Shown piece after piece: positions 26,243-35,029 of a DNA stretch of 64,000 nt. Under the pieces are notes generated by a model. The model worked only from the letters and a program-made list of their open reading frames with translations. It ran no database searches and was not told where the DNA came from. Position 1 is the first letter of the stretch, and each line of letters starts with the position of its first letter. The translations under genes were made by a program, and so were the position numbers. Origin of the DNA: Planctomycetales bacterium (GTDB lineage Bacteria > Planctomycetota > SZUA-567); the NCBI GenBank assembly GCA_025997475.1, contig BNUQ01000005.1:30401-94400 (forward strand), in the 5' to 3' direction.

Positions 26243-26674
26243 ATGAAAATTCATCAATTGTCGCTGTTTTTGGAAAACAAGCCGGGGCATCTCGGCAACG
26301 CGGTGAAACTGCTCGCGGAAAATAATCTCAACATCGCCACGCTGTCGCTGGCGGACACCGAGCAATTCGGCATTTTGCGGCTGATAATGTCGGAGTGGGA
26401 ACGCGCGCGGCAACTGCTCGCCGGCGCCGGTTTCGTCGTCAAAATCACCGAAGTCGTCGCCATCGAGGTCTCCGACCGCCCCGGCGGGTTGAACGATATT
26501 TTGCGCGTCATCGGCGCCACCGGCTTGAACATCGAATATATGTATGCGTTCTCCAAACGGCGCGGCGAAGCGGCGATTTTGTTGTTGCGGTTCAGCGACC
26601 CCGACGCGGCGCTGACGGCGTTGCGCGACGGCGGCGGCATTAAATTGGTTACCGCGGCGGAAATGTTCGGCTAA
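26243..26674 (+). CDS. Tandem ACT-domain protein
   Basis: A 143-residue protein with two ACT domains: residues 1-65 (QLSLFLENKPGHLGNAVKLLAENNLNI) and 70-140 (IEVSDRPGGLNDILRVIGATGLNIEYMYAF). ACT domains bind small ligands, mostly amino acids. A protein of this size directly upstream of a phenylacetate-CoA-ligase-like gene is a recurrent arrangement in anaerobes, so it probably senses a substrate or product of that ligase (inference). Start has an AGGAGA Shine-Dalgarno. Confidence 0.85.
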   Translation: MKIHQLSLFLENKPGHLGNAVKLLAENNLNIATLSLADTEQFGILRLIMSEWERARQLLAGAGFVVKITEVVAIEVSDRPGGLNDILRVIGATGLNIEYMYAFSKRRGEAAILLLRFSDPDAALTALRDGGGIKLVTAAEMFG

Positions 26675-26675
26675 T

Positions 26676-26786
26676 AGAGCAATTAACAATTAACAATTGT
26701 GGGGTTTGATTTTCAGATTCGCGAAGCGAAATTGATAACGGAGCGAAGCGACAACCGCCATTGTTAATTGTTAATTCTTAATTGTT
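26676..26786. repeat. Heptad-arm hairpin element (AATTAAC dialect)
   Basis: CAATTAACAATTAACAATT, core GGGGTTTGATTTTCAGATTCG with GCGAAGCG, an extra AACGGAGCGAAGCGAC segment, then TTGTTAATTGTTAATTCTTAATTG. It separates the ACT gene from the ligase gene. Confidence 0.85.
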
Positions 26787-26838
26787 CCGCCGCCGTTGCC
26801 GGAATTTTACCCCCTCCTCACCCTCACCCCAAAGAGCG

Positions 26839-28158
26839 ATGAATAAACCTTATCCCGACGCGCCGGTCTTTGACGACGACGAAACGATGTCGCGCGACGA
26901 ACTGACTTTCGAGCAAATCAACGGCTTGCGCCGCGTCGTTTGCAACGCCAAAAACGTCGAGTTTTATCGCGATAAACTGCGCGACTTAGAGCCGGAAGAC
27001 ATCAAAAAGCCCGACGATTTATGGCGTCTGCCGTTCACGACGAAAGAAGACCTGCGCCAAAATTATCCGCTGAAAATGCTGGCGGTCGGGCGCGATAAAA
27101 TCTCGCGCGTGCACGGCTCGTCCGGCACGACCGGCAAGCCGACCATCGTCGCCTACACCGAAAACGACGTGGACACGTGGGCGAATTTGTGCGCGCGATT
27201 TTTGTTCGCCGGCGGTTTGCGGTCGTCGCATTTCGCGCACATCGCGTTCGGCTTGGGAATGTTCACCGGCGGTTTCGGCTTGCATTTCGGCATCAACCGC
27301 GTCGGCGCGGCGATTGTGCCGGCGGCGGCGGGCAACACGCGGCGGCAGGTGATGCTCCTCAAAGACCTCGCCGCCGACGCGCTGATTTGCACGCCGAGTT
27401 ACGCGCTGACGATTGCCGAAACGATGCGCGAAGAGGGTCTTGCGCCGGACGATTTGCCGCTGTCGCTCGGCTTTTTCGGCGGCGAAATCTGGACGGAAGA
27501 AATGCGCGCGCGCATCGAAAAAGAACTCGGAATTTTCGCCACCAACAATTACGGCTTGTCGGAACTGATTGGTCCGGGCGTGGCGGGCGAGTGCCGCTAC
27601 CGGTGCGGAATGCACATTCAGGAAGACCATTTTTTAGTCGAGTGCCTAAACCCGCAAACGTTGAAGCCGGTGAAATTCGGCGAAGAGGGCGAGTTGGTTT
27701 TCACGGCGCTGACCAAAGAGGCGATGCCGATTATCCGTTACCGGACGCGCGACATCGCGGCGCTGAATTACGCGCCGTGCGAGTGCGGGCGCACCGGCGT
27801 GCGGATGAGCCGCGTGCGCGGACGGACGGACGATATGCTGATTATTCGCGGCGTGAACGTGTATCCGTCGCAAATCGAAGAGGCGATGTTGCGGGTCAGC
27901 GGCGCGGTGTCGCCGCACTACTTAATCGAAGTTGACCGCCCGAAACAATTGGACGTGGTAACGTTGAAAGTCGAATTGACGCCGGAGAATTTTTCCGACC
28001 GGATGGACGAGATGCAAACATTGCGCGACCGCATCGCGCGGGAAGTGCAGGTTACGGCGCAAATCGGCGTCAACGTCGAACTGCTGGCACCGCAATCGCT
28101 GGAACGCGCCGCCGGCAAAGCCGTGCGGGTGCTGGATAAACGGCATCTCAACCGTTGA
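26839..28158 (+). CDS. Phenylacetate-CoA ligase-like adenylate-forming enzyme
   Basis: A 439-residue acyl-adenylating enzyme of the PaaK group. It has the P-loop HGSSGTTGKPTIVAYTENDVDTW, NNYGLSELIGPGVA, the Cys-rich ECGRTGVRMSRVRGRTDDMLIIRGVNVYP, and a final helix with AAGKAVRVLDKRHL. PaaK makes aryl-CoA thioesters from phenylacetate or related acids with ATP. In gut-type anaerobes such paralogues also act on indoleacetate or other aryl acids; the substrate is not decided here. It is paired with the upstream ACT gene. Confidence 0.87.
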   Translation: MNKPYPDAPVFDDDETMSRDELTFEQINGLRRVVCNAKNVEFYRDKLRDLEPEDIKKPDDLWRLPFTTKEDLRQNYPLKMLAVGRDKISRVHGSSGTTGKPTIVAYTENDVDTWANLCARFLFAGGLRSSHFAHIAFGLGMFTGGFGLHFGINRVGAAIVPAAAGNTRRQVMLLKDLAADALICTPSYALTIAETMREEGLAPDDLPLSLGFFGGEIWTEEMRARIEKELGIFATNNYGLSELIGPGVAGECRYRCGMHIQEDHFLVECLNPQTLKPVKFGEEGELVFTALTKEAMPIIRYRTRDIAALNYAPCECGRTGVRMSRVRGRTDDMLIIRGVNVYPSQIEEAMLRVSGAVSPHYLIEVDRPKQLDVVTLKVELTPENFSDRMDEMQTLRDRIAREVQVTAQIGVNVELLAPQSLERAAGKAVRVLDKRHLNR

Positions 28159-28171
28159 CCGTGAAACGAAA

Positions 28172-28402
28172 ATGACCGTCTTAACCGCCCAAAGAACATT
28201 GCGCGACGAACTGCATTCTTATATTGACGACCTCGATGACGGCGTTTTGTCGGACGGGCGAAACCTGCTTAACGGTTGGCGGGCGGATAACTTGGACGTC
28301 GTTATCGAAACCGATTTAACCGCTGAAGAAAAAGCCATTATTCGGCACGGCAGAAAAGAGTATCGCGAACACCCTGAAAATTTTGTGGTGCGAGAAATAT
28401 AG
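28172..28402 (+). CDS. Antitoxin-like small protein without a visible toxin
   Basis: A 76-residue protein: an N-terminal helix with acidic run (LHSYIDDLDDGVLSDGRNLL), then IETDLTAEEKAIIRHGRKEYREHPENFV. The C-terminal ETDLTAEEKAII...GRKEY...PENFV pattern is common in small proteins encoded in front of RelE/YoeB- or PIN-type toxins. Here the next gene is bioA, so it is an orphan or has lost its partner. Starts 13 bp after the ligase stop, so it may be cotranscribed. Family assignment is from pattern memory only. Confidence 0.5.
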   Translation: MTVLTAQRTLRDELHSYIDDLDDGVLSDGRNLLNGWRADNLDVVIETDLTAEEKAIIRHGRKEYREHPENFVVREI

Positions 28403-28404
28403 AG

Positions 28405-28496
28405 CGGTTACAAATTAAAAATGGCGGAGATTGACGGTCGCTTCGCTTCGCGCAATTTTGACAACTCCCCCCCCCCAATTCTTAATTTTAATGGAA
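28405..28496. repeat. Heptad-type element with a C10 tract
   Basis: GTTACAAATTAAAAATGGCGGAG, then GCTTCGCTTCGCGCAATTTTG, then ten C residues (28467-28476) where other copies have CTCC, then AATTCTTAATTTTAAT. It lies directly upstream of bioA, so tract length would change the leader spacing. Confidence 0.75.
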
Positions 28497-28503
28497 GCAA
28501 AAA

Positions 28504-29847
28504 ATGCTTTCCCCGTTGCAACAACTCGACTTGCGCCACATCTGGCATCCGTGTTCGCAAATGAAGGACTACGAGACCTTGCCGCCCATCGTGATTGAGC
28601 GCGGCGCGGGCAGTTGTCTTTACGACACCGACGGCAAGGAATACATCGACATCATCAGTTCGTGGTGGTGCAACTTGTTGGGGCATTGCCACCCGCGAAT
28701 TTCCGCCGCCATCCACGACCAATTAGACCAACTCGAACACGTCATTTTCGCCAATTTTTCGCACCGTCCGGCGATTGTCTTGGCGGCGCGGCTCGCGGAA
28801 ATTTTGCCGCGCGGTCTGACGAAATTTAATTTCTCCGACAACGGTTCGGCGGCGGTCGAAGCGGCGCTGAAAATGAGTTTTCAATATCAGGCGCAAACCG
28901 GCAACGCGCGGAAAACGCGGTTTATGTGTTTGACCGGCGCGTATCACGGCGAAACCATCGGCGCGCTGTCCGTCGGCGCGGTTGACCTCTACACGCAAAT
29001 TTACCGCCCGCTGTTGCTCGACGCGATTCGCCTCGACGCGCCCGACTGTTTTCGCTGTCCGTTCGGAAAAACGCGCGACGCTTGCGCCTGCGAATGCGCG
29101 TCCGCCGCCGAAGCGAGTTTCGCGAAATTCGGCGAGACGACCGCCGCGCTGATTGTCGAGCCGCTGTTGCAAGGTAGCGCCGGCATGCGGATTTATCCGG
29201 CGGCGTATTTGCGGCGGTTGCGCGACCTCTGCGACCGTTACGGAGTGTTGTTGATTGCCGACGAAATCGCCACCGGTTTCGGGCGGACGGGGAAAATGTT
29301 CGCCTGCGACCACGCGGAAATTTCGCCGGATATTATGTGTTTGTCGAAAGGTTTGAGCGGCGGCTATTTGCCGTTCGCCATCACGGCGACGACGGAGCGG
29401 GTTTTTGCGGCGTTTTACGCGGACTACCGCGAGGGCAGGGCGTTTATGCACAGCCACACTTACAGCGGCAATCCGCTTGGCTGTCGCGCGGCGCTCGCCG
29501 TGTTGGACGTGTTGGCGTCCGAGCCGATTTTCGCGACCGCCGCGGCAAACGCGGAATTTCTGACCGGCGAACTTAACGCGGCGTTGTTAGACCACCCCAA
29601 CGTCGGCGAGATTCGCCATCTCGGTTTGATTCACGCCGTTGAATTGGTCGCGGATAAAAAAACGAAAACGGCGTTGCCGGCGGCGCGGCGCACGGGCTAT
29701 CAAATTTATCGCGAAGCGTTGCGGCGCGGTTTGCTGTTGCGCCCGTTGGGGGACGTGCTGTATTTCAACCCGCCGCTGAACACGCCGCGGGAAACGCTGG
29801 CGCGCGCGGTGGCGCTTTGCCGCGAAGCGGTGGAGAGCGAGTTTTAG
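28504..29847 (+). CDS. bioA: Adenosylmethionine-8-amino-7-oxononanoate aminotransferase
   Basis: A 447-residue class III aminotransferase. The N-terminus HIWHPCSQMKDYE, SSWWCNLLGHCHP, NFSDNGSAAVEAALKM, GAYHGETIGALSVG, ADEIATGFGRTGKMFA and the PLP lysine in LSKGLSGGYLP are BioA signatures. It makes 7,8-diaminopelargonate in biotin synthesis, using SAM as amino donor. No other bio gene is in the window. The CPFGKTRDACACECA insert is Cys-rich and resembles BioA of anaerobes. Start ATG at 28504; a weak alternative ATG (28491) is out of frame. Confidence 0.92.
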   Translation: MLSPLQQLDLRHIWHPCSQMKDYETLPPIVIERGAGSCLYDTDGKEYIDIISSWWCNLLGHCHPRISAAIHDQLDQLEHVIFANFSHRPAIVLAARLAEILPRGLTKFNFSDNGSAAVEAALKMSFQYQAQTGNARKTRFMCLTGAYHGETIGALSVGAVDLYTQIYRPLLLDAIRLDAPDCFRCPFGKTRDACACECASAAEASFAKFGETTAALIVEPLLQGSAGMRIYPAAYLRRLRDLCDRYGVLLIADEIATGFGRTGKMFACDHAEISPDIMCLSKGLSGGYLPFAITATTERVFAAFYADYREGRAFMHSHTYSGNPLGCRAALAVLDVLASEPIFATAAANAEFLTGELNAALLDHPNVGEIRHLGLIHAVELVADKKTKTALPAARRTGYQIYREALRRGLLLRPLGDVLYFNPPLNTPRETLARAVALCREAVESEF

Positions 29848-29930
29848 GGTTGAGCGTTCGGCAGAGGTCGCGCCTCGCGCGTCTTAAAAATAAAACTCCA
29901 CCGCCAAACTCCGAACTCTCAACGCTATTT
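29845..29930. repeat. Heptad-arm element, short
   Basis: TTGAGCGTTCGG, reversed core (GCGCCTCGCGCGTCTTAAAAATAAAACTCCACC), then AACTCCGAACTCTCAACG. It separates the convergent bioA and histidine kinase genes and overlaps both 3' ends. Confidence 0.8.
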
Positions 29931-31862
29931 GAGGAACTGCCGGAGCACGCCGACGATTTGGTCGTAATCGACGGGTTTGGAGAGGTGTCCGTTCATACCC
30001 GCTTCGCGGCATTTGATAATGTCTTCCATAAAAACGTTCGCCGTCATCGCGACAATCGGGACGGTTTTCGCGTTCGCCACGCCGCCGGCGCGGATGCGGC
30101 GCGTGGCTTCGAGCCCGTCCATTTTCGGCATCTGCATATCCATAAAAATAAATTCGTATTTGCCCGCGCCCGCCAAAAATTTCGCCACCGCCACTTCGCC
30201 GTTTTCGGCAAAATCCAGCGCGCAGTGCGTCTCTTCCAACAAACCGGCGACGACCTCGCGGTTGATTTCGTTGTCCTCCACGACCAAAATCCGCCGTCCG
30301 GCTAATTGGTTGTCGGGCGCGACGGACGGCTTCGCGGACGGTTGCAAACAATTGATAATGTCGTCGGGCAACAGCGGCAACGAGAGGATATTATCCGCGC
30401 TCACGCCCGCCGCCGACAATTCCGCCCGCGCCGCTTCCCATTGGTCAATCGGCGCGACCGCCGCAATCGTCATTTTATCGCCGCCGGCTTGGCGCAGTTG
30501 CCGCGCGATGTCGGCGCCGCCGCGATAAATAAACACCGCCAAATTAAAATCGGCGCCGGCGCGGCATTGCGCGAGGGCTTCCGTCAAGTCGTAGCCGCGA
30601 CAACGCGCGCCGTAGCCGCGGCAGATGCGCTCGTAGTATTCGCGCGACACGGCGGAACCGCCGGCGAACAGGATGGACGTCTTTTTCCATTGCTCGGACG
30701 CGAAGACGTTTTCCTTGCCGGCGCGGCGCATTTTCAACGTTACGTGAAACGTCGCGCCTTCGCCGAGCGCCGACTCCAACCAGATTTTACCGCCCATCAA
30801 TTCGACGATGCTTTGGCAAATCGTCAGTCCCAAGCCGATGCCGCCGAAGCGCCGCGAAGCGCGCATTTCCGCCTGCTCGAACGGCTGGAAAATTTGTTCC
30901 TGCTGTTCGGGGCTGATGCCGATGCCGCTGTCGATGACGCGGATGCCGATGCCGCAAACGCCGCTTTCTTTGGCTTCGCCGAGAAGACGCGCCCGCAGAC
31001 GCACCGCGCCGCGCTCCGGCGTGAATTTCACCGCGTTCGTCAGCAAATTGGTGACGACTTGTATCAGCCGCCGGTCGTCGCCCAGCACGCGGCGCGGCAG
31101 ACGCGGGTCGATGTCCAAAATAAAGGTCTGCCCTTTTTTCTCGGCGGACGACGCGACAATGTTCGCCACCCGCCGCCAGAAATCGCCGAAATCAAATTCC
31201 GCCGGCTTCAATTCCAACTGCCGCTCGGCGATTTTGGTAACGTCCAAAATATCGTTGACGACGCCGAGCAGGTGCGTCGTCGCGCCGTTGATTTTATCGA
31301 GACAGACATTGCGATGATTGGGGTCGTTCGACCGCCGCACGATGGCGACCATTCCCATCACCGCGTTGAGCGGCGTGCGGATTTCGTGGGACATATTGGC
31401 GAGAAAGTCGCTTTTGGCGCGACCGGCAAGTTCGGCGTTTTCTTTGGCGCGCGTCAAACCGGTGATGTCGCGCAACGACAACACCGCGCCCTGATAGCCC
31501 TCCGCGCCGAAGACGGGCGTGAAACTTAATTCATAAACCGCCGCGCCGTCGGGGCGCTCGACTTTGACGGCGGTCGTCAAAGTTCTTTTCTCCGTCTGCG
31601 CCCGCCGAATCAAGCCGTCCGCCGTTTGCAACCAAACGCTTTCGCCGCTGAACGCGGACAGCGCGTCGTAGTAATCTTTGCCGGAAACGCCGTCCGTCTT
31701 GACCGCGCCCAGAAAGGCGTCGGTGCAGTAGGCGACGCGGTTGTGCGCGTCCAACAAAACGACGAGGTCTTTGCTGTTGGCCAGCAACATCCGCATAAAC
31801 ACGTTGCGGCGCCGCGTTTCTTCCGCTGAGGCGGCATCGTCGGGAAGGGCAGACATAGGCAT
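29925..31862 (-). CDS. Cytoplasmic PAS hybrid histidine kinase with two receiver domains
   Basis: A 645-residue protein without membrane helices. Order: PAS (about 20-135, LLANSKDLVVLLDAHNRVAYC); HisKA with SHEIRTPLN; HATPase with NLLTNAVKFT, DSGIGI and GIGLGLTICQSI. Then comes a degenerate receiver (about 395-500, ILFAGGSAVSREYYER, no phosphoacceptor Asp seen in context). The final receiver has ILVVEDNEINREV and phosphoacceptor FMDMQMPKMDG. The output partner is unknown. Start at 31862 or 31856; neither has a good Shine-Dalgarno. The middle receiver looks inactive and may be structural. Confidence 0.88.
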   Translation of the reverse strand: MPMSALPDDAASAEETRRRNVFMRMLLANSKDLVVLLDAHNRVAYCTDAFLGAVKTDGVSGKDYYDALSAFSGESVWLQTADGLIRRAQTEKRTLTTAVKVERPDGAAVYELSFTPVFGAEGYQGAVLSLRDITGLTRAKENAELAGRAKSDFLANMSHEIRTPLNAVMGMVAIVRRSNDPNHRNVCLDKINGATTHLLGVVNDILDVTKIAERQLELKPAEFDFGDFWRRVANIVASSAEKKGQTFILDIDPRLPRRVLGDDRRLIQVVTNLLTNAVKFTPERGAVRLRARLLGEAKESGVCGIGIRVIDSGIGISPEQQEQIFQPFEQAEMRASRRFGGIGLGLTICQSIVELMGGKIWLESALGEGATFHVTLKMRRAGKENVFASEQWKKTSILFAGGSAVSREYYERICRGYGARCRGYDLTEALAQCRAGADFNLAVFIYRGGADIARQLRQAGGDKMTIAAVAPIDQWEAARAELSAAGVSADNILSLPLLPDDIINCLQPSAKPSVAPDNQLAGRRILVVEDNEINREVVAGLLEETHCALDFAENGEVAVAKFLAGAGKYEFIFMDMQMPKMDGLEATRRIRAGGVANAKTVPIVAMTANVFMEDIIKCREAGMNGHLSKPVDYDQIVGVLRQFLK

Positions 31863-31883
31863 TTTTGGGGGAAAGGGGAAAGA

Positions 31884-31925
31884 CAATTAACAATTCACAA
31901 TTAAAAATTGCGAATTGTTAATTGA
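31884..31925. repeat. Heptad arms without core
   Basis: AATTAACAATTCACAATT directly facing AATTGCGAATTGTTAATTG, with no GGAGTTT core. It lies upstream of the hybrid kinase start. Confidence 0.7.
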
Positions 31926-32034
31926 AAGGAATTGTAGCGGAAGAAACGGATTTTCAAACGCGGCGGACGCGCCCGATTTGACAAATCGGCGCGAAAACGA
32001 AAATAGGCGGCGGTTTGTAAAAAAGGAGAGCGCG

Positions 32035-32367
32035 ATGCCAACTTACGATTACGAATGCGATGCGTGCGGCGAGAAATTTGAGTTGTTTCAAGCCATCACC
32101 GCCGCGCCGGTGAAAAAATGTCCGCATTGCGGTAAGCCGAAAGCCCGCCGTCTCATCGGCGCGGGCGCGGGCATAATTTTCAAAGGCGGCGGTTTTTACG
32201 AAACCGACTACAAGCGCGCCGGCGGCAAAAAAGACGACGCCTCCGCCGCGCCCGCCACCGCGACGGATAAAGCGACGCCGGAAAAAACTGAGAAAAAAGA
32301 AACCGCCGCGCCCGCGAAAGACACGCCGGAGAAACCGGCGGCATCGGCGAAGAAAACCGATTCTTAA
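32035..32367 (+). CDS. FmdB-type zinc-ribbon protein
   Basis: A 110-residue protein starting MPTYDYECDACGEKFELFQ, with CPHCGKPKARRLI supplying the second Cys pair. The FmdB/CxxC_CxxC_SSSS family fits residues 1-55, including the GAGAGIIFKGGGFYETDYK segment. The C-terminal half is a low-complexity Ala/Lys/Thr/Pro tail, probably disordered. The family is small and widely distributed, with unproven roles in regulation or nucleic acid binding. Start has an AGGAG Shine-Dalgarno. Confidence 0.85.
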   Translation: MPTYDYECDACGEKFELFQAITAAPVKKCPHCGKPKARRLIGAGAGIIFKGGGFYETDYKRAGGKKDDASAAPATATDKATPEKTEKKETAAPAKDTPEKPAASAKKTDS

Positions 32368-32376
32368 AATTATGAA

Positions 32377-32716
32377 TTACGAAGAGAGTTTGTCGTTGGT
32401 AGTCGGTAGTTGGTAGTGGTGGAGTTTGACGGTCAAAGATTCGCTTCGCGCGCGCTTGCGGATTTGCTAACGCTCCACAACTACCGACTAAAAACTACCG
32501 ACTATCAACTTTCTCACCGTAATTCGTAATTGAATTTACTTCCTCCTTACGAAGAGAGTTTGTCGTTGGTAGTCGGTAGTTGGTAGTGGTGGAGTTTGAC
32601 GGTCAAAGATTCGCTTCGCGCGCGCTTGCGGATTTGCTAACACTCCACAACTACCGACTAAAAACTACCGACTATCAACATTCTCACCGTAATTCGTAAT
32701 TGAATTTACTTCCTCC
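32377..32716. repeat. 170-bp tandem duplication of a heptad-arm element (TTGGTAG/TCGGTAG dialect)
   Basis: Two direct copies, 32377-32546 and 32547-32716, differing at about two positions (AACGCTCC/AACACTCC and CAACTTTC/CAACATTC). Each has arms TTGGTAGTCGGTAGTTGGTAG and CTACCGACTAAAAACTACCG around a GGAGTTTGACGGTCAAAGATTC core with GCTTCGCGCGCGCTTGCGG. They fill the gap before the S41 protease gene. Confidence 0.92.
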
Positions 32717-32737
32717 CTTATTCAGTAAAGGACTCCG

Positions 32738-34960
32738 ATGAAGCCCGCGATTCTTTTGACGTTGTTGTTGGCGGCGGCGCCGCTTTTCGCCGCCGATTAC
32801 GCCGCGCCGGTGCAGAAAATTCTTGCGACCATTGCCGCCGACGAGCCGGTTTGGGATTACATCGACCAAATCGCGAAAATCGCGCCCGCCGACGGCGGCG
32901 ACGATTTCGCCGAGCAACTCGGCAAACTTGCCGCCGCCGCCCAACCGACCGATAAAATCGTCATCGGCGGCGCGCTTCTCGCCGTCGGCGAACAAAAAGA
33001 CGGCACGCTCGTTTTGCAACAAGTCATCGAAAATCAAGCGGTCGAATTGTTGCTTCGCCTCGACGCCGCGACCTTGCTCGGCGCCAGCGGCGGCGAATAC
33101 GCCGCCAACCGTCTGCGTTTTATGCTGAACGACGAAGCCGTGCCGCCGCTGTTGCAAGTGGAGTTGGCGAAAAGTTTGTGGCAACTGACGTTCGACCCGG
33201 CGGCGAAAGCGCGGCTGAAAAAAATCGCCTTCGGCGAGAGTAAAAAATCCCGCGCCGCGATTGACGCGACGCTGGCGCTCGGGCAAATCGGACAATACGA
33301 ATCCGACAAGCCGGACGACGCGTTGCGCGCGGCGTTGCGCGACCTGTCCGCGTTCCCCGGTAGCGTCGGGGCGCAGGCGAAACTGTTGATTCTCGCCGAC
33401 GAAAAAAATCAACAGACGGTCAAAAGTTCGTCGTTCGCGACGAATCTGTTGACGGAAATCGTCGATAAAATTCACACCCGCTACGCCTTCGACGAAAACA
33501 ACGAGGAAGAAGCCGACCGCGCGAAGGCGGACAAACTCGCGGCGCGCGCCTCGCGCGCTTTGGTGCAGTCGCTCGACGATTTCAGCGATTATTTGGACGA
33601 GGAGGACTATCAGGAAATGCTGAACAGTATGCACGGCGACTACGGCGGCATCGGCGCGTATGTCGGAATGCGGAGCGGACTGTTCGTGATTTTAACGCCG
33701 ATGTTCGGCAAGCCGGCGCAAAAAGCCGGACTGCAAGCGATGGACGTCATCACCAAAATCGACGGCGAGGACATCGGCAGAAAAAGTTTGGAACAGACGG
33801 TCAAACTGCTGAAAGGCGAGCCGGACACGACGGTGAAATTAACCGTCATTCGCAAAGGTTTCACCGAGCCGCACGACTTCACCGTGCGCCGCGAAGTCAT
33901 CACTCTGCCGATGATGTTCAAAGAGGAACTGCCCGGCAACATCGGCTACATTCGTTTGACCGGCTTTCAGGAAGACCCGGCGCGGCGGATTTCGACCGCC
34001 AGCGAATTGAAACGCGCGCTCGGCGAATTGAAAAAGAACGGCATGAAAGGGTTAATTCTGGACTTGCGCAACAACCCCGGCGGACTGTTGACCGAAGCCG
34101 TCGCGGTGTGCGAAAATTTTCTGCAACGGAGCGATTTGGTCGTGTATAGCAAAGGGACGTTCCAGCCGCGCCGCAATTACATTTCCAAAGTGATTGGTCA
34201 ACCGACTTACACCGGACCGCTCGTCGTGTTGGTCAACGGCGGCTCGGCGTCGGCGAGCGAAATTGTTGCCGGCGCGTTGCGCGACCACAAACGCGCCACG
34301 CTCGTCGGCACGAAAACGTTCGGCAAAGGGTCGGTGCAAATGCTTCTGCCGGTCGAGACCACGCGCGGCGCTTCGCGGCTGAAACTGACGATTGCGAAAT
34401 ACTATCTGCCCTCCGGCGAATGCATTCACGGACGCGACAAAGGCATCAAGCCGCACGTCGAGGTCGAGGAAGAAAAATTGACCGACGCGGCGCGGGAGTT
34501 GCGCATTAAGGAATTGGAAAATCGCGACGTTACGCTGTGGCTCGAAGAAAATTTTGACCGGCATCGCGAGGAGTTTATGGCGTTGCTCGTCGCCGGCGAC
34601 GACCGCGACCCGGAAAAATACCCCGGCTTCGACGACCTGTATAAACTCCTGACGGAAAAATATCCCGACCTCGTCGGCGCCTGCGGCGGGGCGCTCGACA
34701 AGCAAACGGTGCGCGAGGAATTGCGGTCAACGCTGTTCGCGTTTTTGCGCGAAAATCGCGGCATCGAGGATTATCCGGTTGACCTCGAAAGTAGCGAAGT
34801 GTTGGGACGGGGCATCGCGGTCTTGGGCGAAAAAATCGGCGGACTGCCGGACCTGCCGCTGTATAACGAATTCACGAAAAAATGGCAAGCCGCCGAAGCG
34901 AAAAAACGGGCGGACGAGGCGCTGAAAAAGGCGGCGGAAGAAGAAACAATCAACAATTGA
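32738..34960 (+). CDS. S41 family C-terminal processing protease with HEAT-like N-terminus
   Basis: A 740-residue exported protease. The signal peptide is MKPAILLTLLLAAAPLFA. Residues about 25-210 are helical and HEAT-like. The PDZ domain (about 300-390) has GDYGGIGAYVGM and PAQKAGLQAMDVITKIDGED. The S41 core has GYIRLTGFQ, GLILDLRNNPGGLL, the nucleophile serine in NGGSASASEIVAGAL and the lysine in GTKTFGKGSVQ. It would cleave periplasmic or envelope proteins near the C-terminus. Longer than ordinary CtpA because of the N-terminal helical part and a C-terminal helical tail. A Shine-Dalgarno AAAGGA precedes the ATG. Confidence 0.92.
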   Translation: MKPAILLTLLLAAAPLFAADYAAPVQKILATIAADEPVWDYIDQIAKIAPADGGDDFAEQLGKLAAAAQPTDKIVIGGALLAVGEQKDGTLVLQQVIENQAVELLLRLDAATLLGASGGEYAANRLRFMLNDEAVPPLLQVELAKSLWQLTFDPAAKARLKKIAFGESKKSRAAIDATLALGQIGQYESDKPDDALRAALRDLSAFPGSVGAQAKLLILADEKNQQTVKSSSFATNLLTEIVDKIHTRYAFDENNEEEADRAKADKLAARASRALVQSLDDFSDYLDEEDYQEMLNSMHGDYGGIGAYVGMRSGLFVILTPMFGKPAQKAGLQAMDVITKIDGEDIGRKSLEQTVKLLKGEPDTTVKLTVIRKGFTEPHDFTVRREVITLPMMFKEELPGNIGYIRLTGFQEDPARRISTASELKRALGELKKNGMKGLILDLRNNPGGLLTEAVAVCENFLQRSDLVVYSKGTFQPRRNYISKVIGQPTYTGPLVVLVNGGSASASEIVAGALRDHKRATLVGTKTFGKGSVQMLLPVETTRGASRLKLTIAKYYLPSGECIHGRDKGIKPHVEVEEEKLTDAARELRIKELENRDVTLWLEENFDRHREEFMALLVAGDDRDPEKYPGFDDLYKLLTEKYPDLVGACGGALDKQTVREELRSTLFAFLRENRGIEDYPVDLESSEVLGRGIAVLGEKIGGLPDLPLYNEFTKKWQAAEAKKRADEALKKAAEEETINN

Positions 34961-35029
34961 CAATTGTCTCATTTCTCAACGTCTTTTAATGGTGAATGGT
35001 GAATTGCGGTTCAACGGGGAGATAAAATT

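Noticed and set aside
30306-31529. 407-codon plus-strand frame opposite the hybrid kinase
   Set aside because: Antisense shadow of a GC-rich gene; no domain and poor composition.
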